Source: Platanthera guangdongensis
Taxonomy: Eukaryota; Streptophyta; Magnoliopsida; Asparagales; Orchidaceae
Reading direction: 5' to 3'
DNA: 64,000 nucleotides
Assembly (NCBI GenBank): GCA_039583875.1
Contig: CM077158.1
Coordinates: forward strand, 242,591,447 to 242,655,446
This document shows, piece after piece, positions 33,881-45,175 of this stretch. The position numbers and the translations under genes are program-made. The first letter of the stretch is position 1, and every line of letters starts with the position of its first letter. Under the pieces are notes generated by a model. That model saw only the letters and a list, made by a program, of their open reading frames with translations. It was not told the origin of the DNA and searched no databases.

Positions 33881-34180
33881 AGACTACTGAAGCTCCAGGC
33901 TCGTGCATCTAGGGGGTGCCTCTGCCAGGAACTCAAGTGTGAGCACAGGTGCAAGAACTGAGGGGGAGCAAGGGGTCAAATGCAACAGACCCAGATTTGT
34001 AGAAGCCGAAAATGGGGAGATTACCCTCTCGGCTAAGGCTAAGGCCAAGGTGGCTCCAGTTTGCTCTCAAGAAATTGATATTGGTAATGAATATCTCTCT
34101 CAACTCAATTTTAAGTTATTTTTATTTTCATTCCCATACGCTCTATTCACCTTAGCTTGTAGGGTTTAGGCTTCTTCAAA

Positions 34181-34190
34181 TAGGAGGAGA
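34181..34190 (+). other. Polypurine tract of Copia B
   Basis: AGGAGGAGAT directly precedes the LTR start at 34192. Further purine tracts (GAGGGGGAGCAAGGGG at about 33960 and AATGGGGAGA at about 34012) lie upstream; multiple purine tracts are typical of Sireviruses. Confidence 0.6.
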
Positions 34191-34191
34191 T

Positions 34192-35128
34192 TGTTGGGTA
34201 TTGTATCCACAACGTACCTGATTTGAAGAAGCCCCTGGACAAGCTAAGGTAAATAGACAATGTATTTGATGAAATTTTTTAAGTTGTGCTTGCAGTTATT
34301 CCACGCTAAATACACACCAATGTCAGGGTGCAGTAGGTCAATATACAAGGGTCTGCGCGACGTAATCCCTCGTTGAGCAAAATCAGTGTGTTGGCCTACG
34401 TGTACTCTCTCTATTGGAGTGTACTTATTTTCAAGTACAGGGCTGTGATAATGCAAGAGCAGACAAGGAGCAAGGATGGGTCAAAGAGCAGCTCATGGGT
34501 GGAAAGACGAAATCTCGTCTAAGTATTAATCGATGAGAATCACTAGTGATTCTCTCCGAATCGTCGAGAATCACTGGCTGATTCTCGTCGTCTCTATCCG
34601 ACTAAATCAGAGCGTGTAAATAAGTCAAAATCGACGAGAATAACCTTTGATTCTCGCCGAATCGGCGAGAATCAAAGGTGATTCTCGTCGATTTTGACTT
34701 ATTTGCACGCTCTGATTTAGTCGGATAGAGACGACGAGAATCAGCCAGTGATTCTCGACGATTCGACGAGAATCACGAGTGATTCTCGTCGATTAATACT
34801 TAGACGAGATTTCGTCTTTCCACCCATGAGCTGCTCTTTGACCCATCCTTGCTCCTTGTCTGCTCATGCATTATCACAGTCCTGTACTTGAAAATAAGTA
34901 CACTCCAATAGAGAGAGTACACGTAGGCCAACACACTGATTTTGCTCAACGAGGGATTACGTCGCGCAGACCCGTGTATTTGACCTACTGCACCCTGACA
35001 TTGGTGTGTACTTAGCATGGATAACTGCAAGCACAACTTAAAAGATTTCATCAAATACATTGTCTATTTACCTTAGCTTGTTCAGGGGCTTATTCAAATC
35101 AGGTACATTGTGGATACAATACCCAACA
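34192..35128. mobile_element. Copia B 3' LTR converted into a 937-bp foldback
   Basis: It starts TGTTGGGTATTG and ends with its reverse complement TACCCAACA at 35128. The two arms, each about 467 bp, are near-perfect reverse complements around position 34660, inside the GATTCTCGCCGA/TCGGCGAGAATC array. Each arm is the first half of the LTR; the TATA box, R and U5 are absent. ORFs inside are shadows. Confidence 0.9.
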
Positions 35129-35790
35129 CCTACGTTATTGTTGTTCGTTAGTATCGTATAAATGAAGTCTCAGGTTGTACGCCGTAAAGACTGGGAATGC
35201 TCAATGTTTACCGTTGGATCTGCGACCTTTAAACGGTGGTGAGACCCTGGCTTTTCTGGTACACTTATAATGTGCCCTGAGTGTACGGATCATCGGGTTG
35301 TGCAGCTGATGTTTGTGATATATTAAAACTGTTTGGGAGCGCACATTTTATGATATATCTGCTTGTGAAAATGTTATGCCTGCAGGGAAGGAATACCACA
35401 GCCTCGGGAAAGGGGTATGGTCGTTATAAAATGGTCAGTTGAATGGTGACCGTTGTCTTGTTTGTCACCATTGTGGTGAACTGTCCTTGTGCAGGTGCTG
35501 GAGAGCCGAGCGTGAAATAGAGGGGTGAAGCTCTTGCTGCTGCTATACTGGCCCTCGAAGACCGAATGAAGAATTTTACTGTTTTCATGTGTGACCGGCC
35601 TGCGTGCTGATGTTTGTAATCCATAATGGTAAAATGTAACTGTAAGGCCTTAAGGTCATAACCTTTATGTATTTGTAAGTGACATTCCTATGCTTTTATA
35701 TATAATTGGTGGTTTATAATTGTACGCGCGTGAATTCGTTTTGGACACTCTCGCCCTCTTTTAAAATAAAAAATAAAACTACTTATTTTT
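35129..35790 (+). mobile_element. Chromovirus LTR fragment
   Basis: It is homologous, in opposite direction, to the 10.3-11 kb LTR part. Shared stretches include a GGTGAGAC...ATGTGCCCTGAG block, GTCGTTATAA, CTGGCCCTCGAAG and GTGTGACCGGCCTGCGTGC. Copia B abuts it at 35128, so Copia B probably inserted into this LTR. Confidence 0.65.
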
Positions 35791-35884
35791 CAAATACCTA
35801 GTGTTATTTTATAAGCAAAAATTATAGATTTGTTAAAATTGTTTAATTGTGAAAACTCCAGTCCGAGTCTACATCACTTTGGTT

Positions 35885-36035
35885 AGCGAGAGATTCAACT
35901 CCCTTCACCGTGGTTTCCTAGTGGACAGATGGAGAGCTTCAACTCCCTATTCACTGTGGTTTCTAGGTGGACTACTTGATAGCTCCAACACCCTGTTCAC
36001 CGTGGTTTTCGGGTGGACAAGTTGAGTGCTCTCAT
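35885..36035. repeat. Three tandem units of about 50-55 bp
   Basis: Imperfect copies of a unit with CTTCAACTCCCT, TTCACCGTGGTTT and GGTGGAC follow each other. The right neighbour has a short plus-strand frame (to 36152) with no recognisable domain. Confidence 0.6.
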
Positions 36036-36240
36036 GTGTTCTCCAAGTGTCCGACTCAACATTTGGTTTGGGAAGAGAAGCTCTTAAAGATATTCTGGGT
36101 GTGTGACAGAGACCTCCTTGCTGTAGCTCAGGATCTGTTCCATAGTTTTTAGCCACCAATTAAGGGTCCAGACTCGGGGGAGTAGGTCCAGGTTCCCCCC
36201 TTGGGTTTGAAATCTTCTTGAGATCGAGATCCAGTTTCAA

Positions 36241-36480
36241 CAGACCGATTTTTCTCCTAATATTTTAATTTAATATAATACACATAATTTTTTTTAAAAA
36301 AATTTAAAAATAAAAAAAAGCCGATTCGGGTCCAGTTAGGACCAGTCCTCCAGTCCCAACCGATACTCCTCAAGTAAGAACACTGGTCCCGAACAGGGAT
36401 CGGTTTGAGCGGGACCGTTCTGGGACTGGTAAAGCTAAAAGACTGGTCTCGAACCAATCCAACAGTTCTAATGTGCACAA
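36241..36480. mobile_element. hAT-like non-autonomous piece
   Basis: AT-rich start, then alternating GGGACCGG/CCGGTCCC-like words (GAACAGGGATCGGTTTGAGC) ending AACCAATCCAACAGTTC, as in many plant hAT-type MITEs. Ends and duplication were not defined. Confidence 0.35.
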
Positions 36481-39280
36481 TAGGCTTGTCCAAAAGGCCT
36501 GGGCCCAGTGGGCCGACCCGAGCCCGGCCCGGCGAAAAGCCCGTTTCGGTCTGGCCCGAAAAAAACCGGTCTGGGTCAAGGCCGGGCTCAGGGCCCTGAT
36601 TTTGGGGGCTAGCCCGCCCCGATACCTGACCCGGGCCGGGCCGGGCAAAGCCTGAAATTCGGGTCAGCCCGGGCCCGTAACGAAGCCCGAACCAGGCCCA
36701 CAGCGCACCCCGGACCCGCTGGCCAACAGCTCTTAGAGTCGTTGGAAGCAACAGCCAGCAGGGCTGCTGCTGACAGCCCTACTGGCTGCTGTACCTGTGT
36801 TGTAGCCTAGGGCCTAGGCAACAGCCTAGGCCCTAGGCCATATTAAAAAAAATAATTTTTTTTAAATTTTATAGAACCCCCTCTTACCCGACCCTCTCTC
36901 TCCCCTTCACTCTCTCTCTCACTTACTCTCTCTCTCACTTACTCTCTCTCTCCTCTTACTCTCTTACTCTCTCTCTCTTTCTCGCTGCTTGACATCGTCC
37001 TCCTCAACACCGGCGTCGTCGACTCAAAGCACGACCGAAGTGGTGGAGCATAATCGGAGGGCTTCCGTCTGGGAGCATTTGACAAGGTTAAAGTCGGCGA
37101 CGAATTCAAGGCGCAGTGCAAGTTATGCTCAAAGTTGCTAACTCTTACGGCAACTCAACACTAGCGAGACACATTAAGTCGTGTTTTGCGAAACAAGCTC
37201 ATGAGTCCAGTCAGGGATAAATATCAGCATCAGGACAAATTTGGACGTACGATAAAGCAATACAGCAGAACTACAGGTGAAAAACGTCATCAGATGTGGG
37301 TTGTCATTCAGTCACTACGACAACGATGAGACGACAGAGTACATACACGAAGGGCTTCAACTTAACCCAAATATCAATAGGTAAGTAGATCAACTATTAG
37401 ACGCGACGCACTTAAATTATATTTTGACACAAAACAAGATGTAATAAACATTTTTGAATCTTTCGAGAGACGTGTGAGTTTAACGAGCGACGTTTGGAGT
37501 AGTAACGTAAAAGTAGGATTATCTTATATTTTGTATCACAGCTCATTGGATCGATCTCGTTTTCATGAGAGTTAAATAAGCGCGTAATATGTTTTGGAGG
37601 TTTTGAATTTCCGCACACGGGTAAGACTATATATTCGGTAATTATTAAATGTTTGTGTGAATTTAAAATAAAAGATAAAATAATGAGTATTTCTTTTGAT
37701 AATGCTATTAATAACAACACCGCAGTAGAATGTTTAAAACATGAATTAAAACCAATGCTGAACGTGCGTTTTTTCACACTCGATGTGTGTGTCACGTTTT
37801 AAATTTAGTCGTACATGATAGTTTAGAAGCTATGGAACCATATGTTGAAAAAATTCGTACTATGTTTAGATTATTTATTGTACCGAACAACGAAGTCAAG
37901 ATTTTCGAAAATTTGTGATCGCACAATGTCAAAAATATTTGAAACCTCGATTTGATATGCCTGTAAGATGGAAACTCAACATATAAAATGTTAAAAAGAG
38001 TGTTTTAACAAAAAACTCTTCTTTTAGAATATTACACTGTAACAAATAATAATAATTTAACTGATAACGATTGAGACGTTCTATTACATTATATGGATTT
38101 ATTAAAATGTTTTTATATGACGACTGTTTTTTTTTATCTGTGTGTATTATCCAACTAGCTAGTTAGTAGTTGAAATTTTGTAAATATCACACAAAAACTC
38201 TTACCGGCAACGCAACATTCTGGATGGTTTCCTTTAATTGAAATAACTAGAAGTAAATTTTTTAAAATATTATAGAGAAATGTCTCCTGCACTTTCATGC
38301 GCCGCCGCTTTAAACCTGTTATTATTCGCTGTAGACGGCGTAAAAATTTGATAGATAAATTAACGTTAACTTACACATAAATATAAGTTTCGATGACGTT
38401 CACGACGTTAGTACTACTAAATTTAATTCTATTTTTATCGAATGTTTTAATTATTACAACAACTTATATGACTCACGACCCCGAGAAGAAATAACGCAAC
38501 CTAGGACAAAAGATTGTTTGACAAATAAAATTTTAACATTAGCTTCCAAGAAAAAGCATGCACATCGAGTATTTAAACGAATTAAGGATTGTTACGAAAA
38601 CGCAATTTCGTGATTTATGACTACGGAAAAGATCGAAAACTTCGATATCTTAAAGTGGTGGAAAGGTAAAGCTAATACCTATTTATCTTGGTTGACATAT
38701 ATGACCCGTGATTTACTAACAATTCAAGCTAGTACAATAGCTTCAGAGTCCGCTTCTTCTCTTAGTGACATATTTTGAACAAACGGAGGAGCCAACTAAA
38801 TGAAGAATCACTGGAACTATGCATAACTGCTACAAGGATTATTTGGATGATACGAAGAAAAAAACAACACATTTCAGCGTTGGAAGGAGAGCTCCGAGAA
38901 AATGAACAAGAGATGAATAACCTGAATTTGTAAAAGTGTATTTTTTTTATTATCATTAAAAATAATAAATTTCATTTTTTTCTTATTTTTTTTAAAAGTG
39001 TAATTTTAATTTTTTAAATTTCAATATTAATATTTTTATTCGATATTTTTTTTTTTATTTCAGTTTTTTTTTAATAAAATGGATTTTTGTTTAAAAAGGG
39101 CCCGTGGCCTGGTCCGACCCAGCCCGGGGTGCCGGCTCGGGCACCTTCCTGGGGTCAAAGCCTGAGCCTGACCCGAGCCCGATAAAGAAGGGCTCAGGCT
39201 CAGCCCGATTTGCAAAAGCTCGGGCCCAAACAGGCCCTGTCCCTGGCCGCCGGCCCGATCGGGCCTTTTGGACAGACCTG
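36481..39280 (+). mobile_element. Decayed hAT (Ac-like) transposon
   Basis: The terminal sequences TAGGCTTGTCCAAAAGGCC and (reverse complement) CAGGTCTGTCCAAAAGGCC are inverted repeats, followed at both ends by GC-rich GGCCCG/CGGGCC subterminal repeats. Inside lie transposase pieces. I found no convincing 8-bp target duplication. A CT-rich microsatellite lies at about 36893-36985. Confidence 0.8.
37070..38935 (+). pseudogene. hAT transposase remnant
   Basis: Recognisable pieces in broken frames: a BED-type zinc finger (GDEFKAQCKLCSK at about 37097-37135, then ARHIKSC after a frame change), the family core FHTRCVCHVLNLVVHD at about 37773-37820 followed by SLEAMEPYVEKIRTMF, and the C-terminal dimerisation region LTIQASTIASESASS at about 38715-38760. 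Stops and frameshifts throughout, so it cannot be functional. Confidence 0.8.
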
Positions 39281-39551
39281 ATGCCACGACTATCTATGCC
39301 TTAAGTCTAGAGAAAAACAATATTTTCCGCAGTAAATAATCCTTTTAATCGCAGACCAGGCTCCAGCTCTAACCCCACAAATTTTTGCCTAGAGAGGAAG
39401 ACGAGTCGGGAGAAAGGAAATTCTAGGGCTACCGCTTTCACCATTGCTACCAAACAAGGCGTCTCCTCCCCCGGCTCTCCTAAGCCTACTTTACTGTTTT
39501 CCCCTCCTGGATTCTACCTTGAAACCGAGTATCTTTTCTCCCATCTCCGCC

Positions 39552-39663
39552 ATGACAGAGGTTAAGATGGCCTCTTTTGGCACTTCTTCTGTGACGATAA
39601 AGGAGAGGCCAGCAGCAGTCACAGTGAAAAGGAAGGCTTCTCATGCGAGATTGGATGATTTTT
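39552..39663 (+). CDS. Unrecognised host gene, exon 1
   Basis: ATG at 39552 in the context CGCCATGACAG, 37 codons plus one base, then a GTAAGC donor at 39664. The encoded start is Lys/Arg-rich (VKRKASHARLDDF). Together with exon 2 it gives a continuous 65-codon frame. I do not recognise the protein. The decayed hAT element ends about 270 bp upstream, so the promoter must be short or derived from its end. Confidence 0.6.
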
Positions 39664-39750
39664 GTAAGCGCTTTTCCCTTCAGTAGCATTTCCCTCCTTT
39701 GTTTTTAATCCGAGAAAAATCTATTTTTCTTACCGTTTGAAGTTTTCCAG

Positions 39751-39833
39751 GTCCGGAGATTAATGGAAGGGCATTTAAAAGGCTTCTTTCTTGGATTCTG
39801 AAAAGATTTCATTATCAAATCATGCGAGCACAG
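39751..39833 (+). CDS. Unrecognised host gene, exon 2
   Basis: TTTTCCAG acceptor, 83 bp, then a CAG/GTACTT donor. Joined to exon 1 it reads CPEINGRAFKRLLSWILKRF, a basic amphipathic helix-like stretch, and ends in phase 0. The 87-bp intron 1 is normal in size and T-rich. Confidence 0.6.
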
Positions 39834-39879
39834 GTACTTCAAATATATTTTTTTTTTGCTTAATTTAAGTTTTTTTTAA

Positions 39880-40352
39880 CTAAAGATAGGCCACAATGGT
39901 GACAAAGGATCCTTGATATAGCACTTTGCATCCCCAAATTATCTTATTTTGGCATTTTGCATCCCGAATTTTTAAAATTGGCACTTTGCACTCCCTAATT
40001 AAAGATTTTTGGCACTTTGCACTCCAAGGCTAAATTTCAGGGGTATTTAGGTCCGGGCACCACCCATAATGTTCATTTTGGCACTTTGCACTCTGAACTA
40101 TCTTATTTTGTCTATTTGCAAAGTGTCAAAATGAGCATTTTGGGCGGTGTCCTGATCTAAATACCCCTAAAATTTTAGCCTTGAGGGTGGAAAGTGTCAA
40201 AAATCTTTAATTAGGGAGTGCAAAGTGCCAATTTTAAAATTTTGGGATGCAAAGTGTCAAAATAGGATAATTTGGTGGTGCAAAGTGCCAAAATCCTCAA
40301 AATATCCATATAGCCGACACCGCTCCAGTGGAATAAAGGCTTGAGTGTTCTT
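39880..40352 (+). mobile_element. SINE fragment split by a foldback element
   Basis: The SINE body AAAGATAGGCCACAATGG...GGATCC (39880-39912) resumes at 40308 (ATATAGCCGAC, GTGGAATAAAGGCTTGAGTG). The other two SINE fragments in the window are continuous at this point, which shows a later insertion. Confidence 0.7.
39913..40303. mobile_element. 391-bp foldback element with GCACTTTGCA repeats
   Basis: Long inverted arms: the left half (TTTTGGCACTTTGCACTCC, CAGGGGTATTTAGGTC) is repeated in reverse complement in the right half. ATCC flanks both sides (39909-39912, 40304-40307). Each arm has several GCACTTTGCA copies. No ORF. Confidence 0.7.
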
Positions 40353-41313
40353 GTTGCCTCTTAATTTAAGTTTTGTTTTGATGTGATTGTTATGATGACT
40401 TTCATGAGAATGACTGCTGGAATTTGATGGGCACTGTAAATTATTGTGCCTCTGATGCAACATTTGTAGTTTTTGGTGCAGTGAAGTGCCCTGAAACCCT
40501 GATTAACTTAAATGAATTGAATGAAAGCAACATAATTAGGTGTATTGCTAGTTCTACTTGGATCATCCATGATATGGATGTTCTTCACTATGCTTTGGGA
40601 GTTTTTGCCATCCAGTAATTTTTTGATGTTATAATCTATACTATATCAAAAGGAAAAATACACTTTGGTTAAACATTCACTTTCCTATTTTACTTCTCTT
40701 TATTAAAAAAATTTAGTTTTAAAAATCTATGTATTTTTTTCTTTTATGTGCTCTAATATACACAAAGTCCTTTACCTATAATAAAAAATGTGCTTCTCGT
40801 TGCTCGCAAATCCCCGTGCACACCGCAAAAATGAGCAATATGTGAAGTATCACACTCAGGGGTTTGCGAGCGACGAGAGTGCCGTCACGGCGGAACAATG
40901 CCGTGATCGGGATAATGTCGAGCGGGGCACGGGGGCCCACGTGCAGTATCGCAGTTCAGATACTGTCACGGTTGGCCGTATGGGCGAAGTCCTGTGCCTG
41001 TCACTTGTATTTCAAAAATTGTTTTTGACAAATAAGTGTTTTAGCTACCCTATCAGTACATTGTCTACCTATAGGACAAGCTTTAAAACGTGGCTATGAA
41101 TCTTCATGCTTACAATAACAAAAACATACATGTCGGTGGTCAGTAAGGTGAGTCTAGCTTGATATTCTATTCTCTAGTAATAAAACATCTGATATCATTT
41201 GAATCAAATGAAAGTGTATAATATGTTTGTTCGAGTCCATCCAACACCACTTACATATGTTTGCATTAATATTGGTTCACAACCTACACTGGGTCACTCG
41301 TGAATATTGAGAT
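40353..41313. other. Intron 2, possible Helitron start, no gene
   Basis: A word like a Helitron 5' end (A then TCTATACTATATCAAAAGG) begins at 40635; no CTRR end with hairpin was identified. The open frames at 40424-40618 and 40788-41099 have no recognised domain and no splice context that joins the known exons. Confidence 0.35.
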
Positions 41314-41316
41314 TTA

Positions 41317-42399
41317 GGTTCTATTTAGTTGGATTGTTGCTGATAAAAAACGGCTAATTGAAAGCTACTGACAAGAAAAGTGTTGTTTCTGGAAAACAGA
41401 ATTTTGTTAAAAAACTGTTTGGGTGAAATAGAGTTTGTAAAACGAAGTTTTGAAAAAATTGTTTGGAAACAAAACGGAGTTTTGAGTGAAATTTTTTTGA
41501 ACTTTATTTAGCATTCAACATTCTTAATAAACTCATCAAAATATACTCATCAAAATTTTTTTGAACTCCTTGGTGATTTCACTTCTTTCTCTACTTCACA
41601 TTCCCTCCGTATTTCCTTCTATGTCTAGTAAAACTCAATTAAAGCTTTCACAGATAATCTGGAACCAAAAAAAGAAAAGTTCAACAATTTAGAAGGAATG
41701 GAGAGGAATATAGCTAGTTGATTCCTGTTTTCTTCTTTCTATTTCATCGTGCTCCTGCTGATTCAACTTTCTTCCTTGCTTCACATGCTTTAAACCTCTG
41801 TTAATGACCTGAGAATTTTTAAAAAAACATAGCATAGGAAGATTTCTTCAAATAAATAAAGCAGTGATTTTAATACAACAAAGTATGGTAATAAAACACA
41901 GATGAAGGGGAAAATAAAGTACCTTAGTGATATGACAGCAGAATACGCGATGGCTGCGCTAACCTGCGATGAATAATTTTTGATGAGTAATGAGAAGCAA
42001 AGAGATCTTAGTCGGCCGGAGAGATCTTAGAGCAAGATCGACGGTGCCCTCATGAATCCCTACGGGCCATGGGAACGTGCATGACTAATAAAATCAAAGT
42101 CACTGCGATGGATGCGATTACGGGAAAAAGGCGTACTCTGCAAGACGATGGGCACGCCGGAAAAGTGAGACAAGGGGGCGAGGGGTATCAGGAGCGCCAT
42201 CGAGGAAGAGGGTTACGGGAGCGAAAGGTGGCGTCTGCGGTTTACTGCAGAAAAAGGTTGCGGCTGGGTATAAAGAGAAAACCGCGGAAATTAAAAAAAA
42301 ACAGAGTTTTGGATATAAGTGCAGCCAAACCCTGCTTTTTACCAAAATACGGGTGCGTCCCGGTCGCACCACAAACAAAAAATCTAACCAAACGCCACC
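41317..42399. mobile_element. Harbinger-like non-autonomous element, 1,083 bp
   Basis: Inverted ends GGTTCTATTTAGTTGG and (reverse complement) GGTGGCGTTTGGTTAG, flanked by TTA on both sides (41314-41316, 42400-42402). It has no transposase; the right half has a short frame without known domain. Confidence 0.6.
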
Positions 42400-42727
42400 T
42401 TAGTAAATTGAACGTTGTGGCTTCTTACATGGGATAATTAAGGCCTTGAAGTTTACAATTAATATCGGCTTGAATATAACTCATGAGTATTGGGATTTAG
42501 TAAATTGAATGATGTAGCTTCTAACATGTGCCGTCTATTCCTGTATCCTTCCAGTGACAAATTTAATATCTGCCTGAATAAAACTTGTGAATATTGCGAT
42601 TTTATATGTTAAACGATTTCAGTAAAATAGCTGGTTTCACTAGAAATTATTAGGACAATATAGAGGCATGATATGATTATATGAAGCGTTGACATGGTAG
42701 GAAAGAGGAAATGTTAAGAAGAAAATG

Positions 42728-43968
42728 TGATGGGGGACCATCTGACGCACCTCGGCGCAAGGCGGACCCCACCTTCGTATATTCGCGCCGACGTACTTGA
42801 TCGAACCGGCGATCCGTTATCGTGGATGCGTCTGACTCACCGTTTAGATTCATTTTCATATATAGCACTTTATATTTCGGATATTATTTTATATAGTTAT
42901 GGGGACGGAACCGCCGGCCAATCATAGCCGTCGATTCCGGTTGCCCTATCTTTGCTTTCTTATAAATAGAACACTAGTGCTGCAAGAATCCCTATTGCTG
43001 AAGTTTGGAGAAGGTCTTCTTCCTCGCTTCCGGTGATCATTCCGCGGTGCCGACGCCGTGGAGCCCCTTGGTGCCGACTCCTTGGGTAAGATTCCTATCC
43101 GTTTCTTGCTTCCTTCCCCCTACTAATCAGCCCACGCCACCCCCTTTTTAGACCTAGCCGCCGCCCCTTCCTCCTCTAAATCCCAGCCGCCGGCCACCCG
43201 GTTTCCTCCTCCACACAACCACGCCACCATCTTCTTCCCCCTTGCAACCCCACGCCGCCGGCCCCACTTCCCCCTACAGCCATCTTCCGCCGCCCCCCTC
43301 CTCAAGCCCCGCCATCAGCCACCACAAAACTCCCCCGTCAGCCCAGCCGCAGCCCCACCAACCCCTCCTGAAGCCCGCCGCCCCAAATCTGGGCTGATTC
43401 CATCAGATCCAGCCCGGCAGCCCCCTACACCAGCCCCTCCTCCCTTCGACCAGCAACCACCAACCTTTCCCCATGTGGAGCCACCTTCCCCCTTGCCCGA
43501 TCTAGTCCCGCACCACCCGGAAGCCCCTTCCTTGCCTCCGAAATCTCAGATCTACACCGATTTCCTGCAGCCCTAAGTGTTTAGTTCAGATTTTGTCTAT
43601 TTCATCTTTGGTGTTGTAATCATTATTTTGGTTTGAGATATTGTATGCTCTGTGGTGCTTGTGCCGTATTGGAACTACAGCCTGTTATCATCTGCCTATG
43701 AAAATCTCTAACCTTGCAGGGCGCTTAATTCGCCGCGTGCTTGTTTTAGCTCTCAGTGCGGAGGAACGCTATTACCTAAATCGCTTAATGAAAATTATTT
43801 TCCTTAACATGAATGAATGTGATGTTTGCTATTTTGTTTTGTTGCTTACTTTGATTTAGTGCCGGATTAATATTGTCCGTCATATAGCCGTTGGTTAGGG
43901 TGAGTCCAACCCCCCTCACGTCACTAGCAGGTGTCTTAGGAGATCACTACACAGCCTACCATACATCA
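42728..43968 (+). mobile_element. 5' LTR of chromovirus C
   Basis: TGATGGGGGACC...TACATCA. TATA box TTATAAATAGAAC with core at 42961-42968; beyond it a very C-rich stretch (43100-43570). No short-motif array of the kind seen in the other LTRs. Confidence 0.9.
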
Positions 43969-43970
43969 GT

Positions 43971-43982
43971 TGGTATCAGAGC
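43971..43982 (+). other. Primer binding site of chromovirus C (iMet tRNA)
   Basis: TGGTATCAGAGC, two bases after the LTR end. Confidence 0.85.
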
Positions 43983-44031
43983 GAGGTTGAGCCATTTTTG
44001 CATGCTCCGTAGTGGTAGGACATTTAGAAGC

Positions 44032-45175
44032 ATGGTAGATCCGCAAGTCACCCACGAGTGAGCGGCCGGCTCGAATTCGAGCGCCGCCACCACGGATTTT
44101 GAGCGTCTTATCTTAGATCGCTTTGATGCCCTAGGCACCCAGTTTGAGACCGTGCGACTCGATATCACTGCGGTGACTCGCCGCCTAGATCGGCTAGAGC
44201 ACGCTAGGGATGCCCCTTCCTTACACGACGATGAAATCGCGGATGACCCAGACGACTCTCCCCGTCGCGGCCAGCGAGTCAGAGATGACCCGCCGCCGGC
44301 AGAACGCTATCGTCGTGAGATCCCTGCGAGAGTCCCCACCCCGCCTGCGAGGCGGAACCCAGAGCCAGCACGTGGCCGATCCCCACCCCTGCGGGAAGAA
44401 TACTGCATGCCACGTCAGCCTGGTCCTAGGAACCGTGTACCTCAACACGATCGTTATGACCAGCGTCGAGACGAGTATTATCCGCCGGGTCGACGCGAGC
44501 GCGGGCCCCCACCCGCTCGGCACGATTATGACCGCGACGACGATCCTGACGATTATCCTGACCCGCGGAGAGGCGACCGCGCCTTTGACATTACCCGTAG
44601 GATTCGTCTTGATGCCCCGACCTTTGATGGCCGCCTAGATCCGAAGGTCTTTAGTGATTGGCTCCTAGACATGGATCACTATTTTGATTGGTACGATATG
44701 AGTGACGATCGATGTGTTCGGTTTGCTAAGATGAAGTTGGTCGGGCAAGCCAAGGTGTATTGGATTAGTGTGGAGCGAGCCTTAGAGCGTGATGGCTATT
44801 ACCCCATCACCAGATGGGATGATATGAAGGAGAGGCTTAAGGATAAGTACCTTCCTGCCTCCTACCGGGATCAGCTACTTGACCAGCTGCAGAGTTTACG
44901 CCAGGGGACGCTTTCCGTAGCCGAGTATATGGCTCGATTCGATGAGCTAGTCGTTAGGAGCGATATTTCAAAAGAGTCTATTGCCACTGCCTCTCGATTC
45001 AAGGCTGGCCTCCGATCGGATCTCTGAAGAGAGCTGATTCCCCATCGTCTGGAGACTGTGGACCAGATATTCCAGCTCGCCCTCGAGTACGAGCAGTACC
45101 TTCGTACACCTGGTACGAGACAGTTTCCCTCCCGGACGGAGTCCTCGACGTTTAGGAAGCCCGCTCCAGCCCAGA
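44032..45175 (+). pseudogene. Chromovirus C gag, two stops
   Basis: ATG at 44032 opens the frame, but codon 10 is TGA (44059-44061). From 44062 the frame is open for about 320 codons: an Arg/Asp/Pro-rich N-terminus, then the gag core FDGRLDPKVFSDWLLDMDHY, CVRFAKMKLVGQAKVYW and PASYRDQLLDQLQSLRQGT. A second TGA (45025-45027) stands where the relative at 58.7 kb has Arg, so CGA to TGA is likely; the frame continues to about 45175 (ELIPHRLETVDQIFQL). The zinc knuckle is lost in the deletion that follows. Confidence 0.85.

Noticed and set aside
36473..39288. 8-bp target duplication of the hAT element
   Set aside because: Flanks GTGCACAA and ATGCCACG do not match convincingly under any placement of the ends.
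40424..40618. 64-codon frame (VNYCASDATFVVF...) as a host exon
   Set aside because: No suitable splice sites join it in phase to exon 2, and nothing is recognisable in the protein.
43641..43859. Frame of 72 codons conserved in both LTRs of chromovirus C
   Set aside because: LTRs are identical by descent through reverse transcription, so conservation between them is no evidence of coding; no domain is seen.
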